From: an uncultured Prevotella sp.
GTDB lineage: Bacteria; Bacteroidota; Bacteroidia; Bacteroidales; Bacteroidaceae
Reading direction: 5' to 3'
Assembly (NCBI GenBank): GCA_937906765.1
Contig: CALCUV010000265.1
Coordinates: 1 to 16,741, forward strand
Length of the DNA stretch: 16,741 nucleotides
Below, piece after piece: positions 16,450-16,741 of the stretch. The notes beneath the pieces are model-generated. The model was not told where the DNA came from and made no database searches. It saw only the letters and a list, made by a program, of their open reading frames with translations. Numbering within the stretch: position 1 is the stretch's first letter; each line of letters begins with the position of its first letter. A program made the position numbers and the translations under genes.

Positions 16450-16741
16450 TTAAATATTGTCCTTTTCAATATCCTTGAAGTACTTATAGGTAGAAACCTT
16501 GAGCTCTTCACAAGCAGCTTCATCACACACGATGATACCGTGAGGATGCTGCTGGAGTGCAGATATTGTCCATGCTTGGCATACGGGACCTTCTACTGCT
16601 GCCTGAAGTGCGCGAGCTTTGTTGTGACCATTACAGAGGATGAGCACTTCTTTAGCCGCCATAACTGTACCTACACCAACTGTAAGAGCTGTTGAGGGAA
16701 CTGCATTAACATCGCCACCGAAGAAACGGCTGTTAGCAATC
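16450..16741 (-). CDS. nagB: glucosamine-6-phosphate deaminase, C-terminal part, cut by right edge
   Basis: The frame is open from the right edge to a TAA at 16452-16450, giving the last 96 residues; the N-terminal part lies outside the window. NagB converts glucosamine-6-phosphate to fructose-6-phosphate and ammonia in the cytosol, the entry of amino sugars into glycolysis. The visible part aligns without gaps to about residues 168-263 of the E. coli enzyme as I recall it: [14 protein letters not shown] (Arg equivalent to active-site Arg172), [25 protein letters not shown] (Lys equivalent to Lys208), [19 protein letters not shown] and [14 protein letters not shown] (Tyr equivalent to allosteric Tyr254). 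The active-site residues Asp72, Asp141, His143 and Glu148 are outside the window. An internal ATG at 16662 is not the start, because homology continues upstream to the edge. A terminator separates it from glycogen synthase. Confidence 0.93.
   Translation of the reverse strand, partial: IANSRFFGGDVNAVPSTALTVGVGTVMAAKEVLILCNGHNKARALQAAVEGPVCQAWTISALQQHPHGIIVCDEAACEELKVSTYKYFKDIEKDNI

Noticed and set aside
16450..16662. A 70-codon ORF starting at the ATG at 16662
   Set aside because: It is the C-terminal end of nagB; homology continues upstream in the same frame to the right edge, so that ATG is an internal methionine.

Overview
The window looks like core chromosome from a member of the Bacteroidales, most likely Prevotella or a close relative. 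The evidence is as follows. Three genes have promoter-like sequences of the Bacteroidetes type (TAnnTTTG, with a TTTG-like box about 17-22 bases upstream). There are no obvious Shine-Dalgarno sequences, and starts are preceded by A/T-rich stretches. The order guaB, parvulin, SurA-like parvulin, OstA-like gene is one I remember from Bacteroidales. The glycogen synthase is of the GT3 (eukaryote-like) type that Bacteroidetes use. No mobile element, phage gene, CRISPR array or tRNA/rRNA gene was seen.

Layout from left to right. (1) 1-1560, minus strand: the N-terminal 520 codons of a secreted S9-family (prolyl oligopeptidase/DPP IV-like) peptidase, cut by the left edge. (2) 1561-2078: a divergent intergenic region with a promoter at each end and a palindromic repeat in the middle. 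(3) 2079-8139, plus strand: guaB (IMP dehydrogenase), then a cell-envelope cluster of a single-domain periplasmic parvulin, a two-domain SurA-like chaperone and an OstA/LptA-like protein. These would act in outer-membrane protein folding and LPS transport. (4) 8140-8466: a gap with a second copy of the palindromic repeat and a doubtful 25-codon ORF. (5) 8467-11473, plus strand: a predicted surface lipoprotein with a parallel beta-helix, followed closely by dnaB (replicative helicase). A strong bidirectional terminator follows. (6) 11595-15999, minus strand: glycogen synthase (GT3), then glycogen/alpha-glucan phosphorylase, with a five-unit 9-base tandem repeat between them. (7) 16000-16449: an A/T-rich gap with the glycogen synthase promoter and the nagB terminator. 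(8) 16450-16741, minus strand: the C-terminal part of nagB (glucosamine-6-phosphate deaminase), cut by the right edge.

The envelope genes form one functional group and the glycogen genes another: synthesis from a nucleotide sugar, and breakdown to glucose-1-phosphate. The glycogen genes are richer in G+C and use many C-ending codons, which suggests very high expression. I found no new multi-gene system. The least explained structures are non-coding. The first is a dispersed palindromic repeat (two copies, inverted relative to each other) built on the octamer GAGACTTA, which recurs with exact 21-base spacing. The second is the 9-base tandem array between the glycogen genes.
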